NCBI GenBank assembly: GCA_903903715.1
Contig: CAIUZX010000313.1
Coordinates: forward strand, 1 to 6,729
Reading direction: 5' to 3'
Length of the DNA: 6,729 nucleotides
Origin: an uncultured Caulobacterales bacterium
GTDB lineage: Bacteria > Pseudomonadota > Alphaproteobacteria > Caulobacterales > Caulobacteraceae
Each line of letters begins with the position of its first letter. Position 1 is the first letter of the stretch. Positions 6,566-6,729 of the stretch are shown piece after piece. Made by a program: the position numbers and the translations under genes. The notes under the pieces were generated by a model. That model did no database searches. It was given only the letters and a program-made list of their open reading frames with translations, and was not told the origin of the DNA.

Positions 6566-6603
6566 CAGTTTCCCCATTCCGGCTCGCACTGGGGTGGAAA
6601 CTG
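6566..6603 (-). promoter_or_regulatory. Inverted repeat covering the ribosome site of the peroxidase gene
   Basis: An 8-bp perfect inverted repeat, CAGTTTCC (6566-6573) and GGAAACTG (6596-6603), lies immediately before the peroxidase start, with 22 bp between arms. The arm nearest the gene contains most of the GGGGAAAC Shine-Dalgarno stretch, ending 2 nt before the ATG on the minus strand. An alternative fold pairs the CCCC and GGGG next to the arms. It could be an mRNA hairpin hiding the ribosome site, or a DNA operator. This is seen in sequence only; its function is inferred. Confidence 0.45.
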
Positions 6604-6729
6604 ACCGGTCGAGCTTCATAAGAGATGTAAAGAAATGGTTAGAACTGCGGTCATCATGTTGGGCGCCGAGGGTGACTGCGCTCGGCAGACCGGCGCGCAT
6701 GAACGGTAGATGACTGTTCGCCTCCGGCA
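6604..6729. other. Right-edge non-coding stretch upstream of peroxidase gene
   Basis: This stretch shows no gene I can support on either strand. It includes an AT-richer patch (about 6615-6645) that probably holds the minus-strand promoter of the peroxidase gene, but no clear -35/-10 pair was recognised. Confidence 0.4.

Noticed and set aside
6656..6709. 17-codon plus-strand ORF near the right edge.
   Set aside because: Too short, no ribosome site and no recognisable motif.
6536..6729. Minus-strand frame open from the right edge into the start of the peroxidase gene, as a possible upstream gene end.
   Set aside because: It crosses an AT-rich promoter-like patch, has no recognisable motif, and would overlap the peroxidase start by about 28 bp; an open frame of this length is common in GC-rich DNA.

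Overview
This is a G+C-rich window with short intergenic gaps and strong third-position G/C bias. The protein types suggest an alphaproteobacterium, probably Caulobacterales or a close relative. That is an inference from family resemblance; there is no rRNA or other taxonomic marker to confirm it. I see no mobile element, CRISPR array, tRNA or rRNA.

Layout: (1) At the left edge is the 3' part of a HvfC/BufC-type gene (DUF2063 family, bases 3-581), whose N-terminus lies outside the window. (2) After a 165-bp gap comes a tight three-gene plus-strand operon, 747-3269. It encodes the two main subunits of a short-Q-loop, cyanide-insensitive-type cytochrome bd quinol oxidase (cydA/cioA and cydB/cioB). 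A 43-residue single-pass DUF2474-type membrane peptide follows, overlapping the cydB end. (3) A hairpin at 3285-3301 separates this operon from a convergent minus-strand gene for a secreted PHB-depolymerase/LpqC-type esterase (3306-4142). (4) A 149-bp divergent region leads into a plus-strand crotonase-fold gene (4292-5155). It lacks both classical hydratase glutamates and may be an isomerase-type or otherwise specialised member. (5) Only 10 bp further on is the end of a convergent minus-strand gene for an exported di-heme cytochrome c peroxidase/MauG-like protein (5166-6563). Its start codon and Shine-Dalgarno region lie beside an 8-bp inverted repeat. The last 166 bp contain no gene I can support.

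How the genes may work together: the cyd operon forms one machine, a copper-free, high-affinity terminal oxidase that takes electrons from quinol. The BufC-like partner gene upstream belongs to a family found in operons for copper-binding peptide natural products (bufferins). The di-heme peroxidase would work in the periplasm on peroxide or another oxidised substrate. A respiratory or metal/oxidative-stress theme is therefore plausible for the flanks, but only the cydA-cydB-DUF2474 linkage is directly supported by gene overlaps. The esterase and crotonase look like ordinary lipid/acyl metabolism genes with no clear link to the rest.

I found no clearly novel multi-gene system. The points most worth a second look are the tiny third oxidase gene, the dyad at the peroxidase start, the BufC/oxidase neighbourhood, and active-site departures in CydA and the crotonase.
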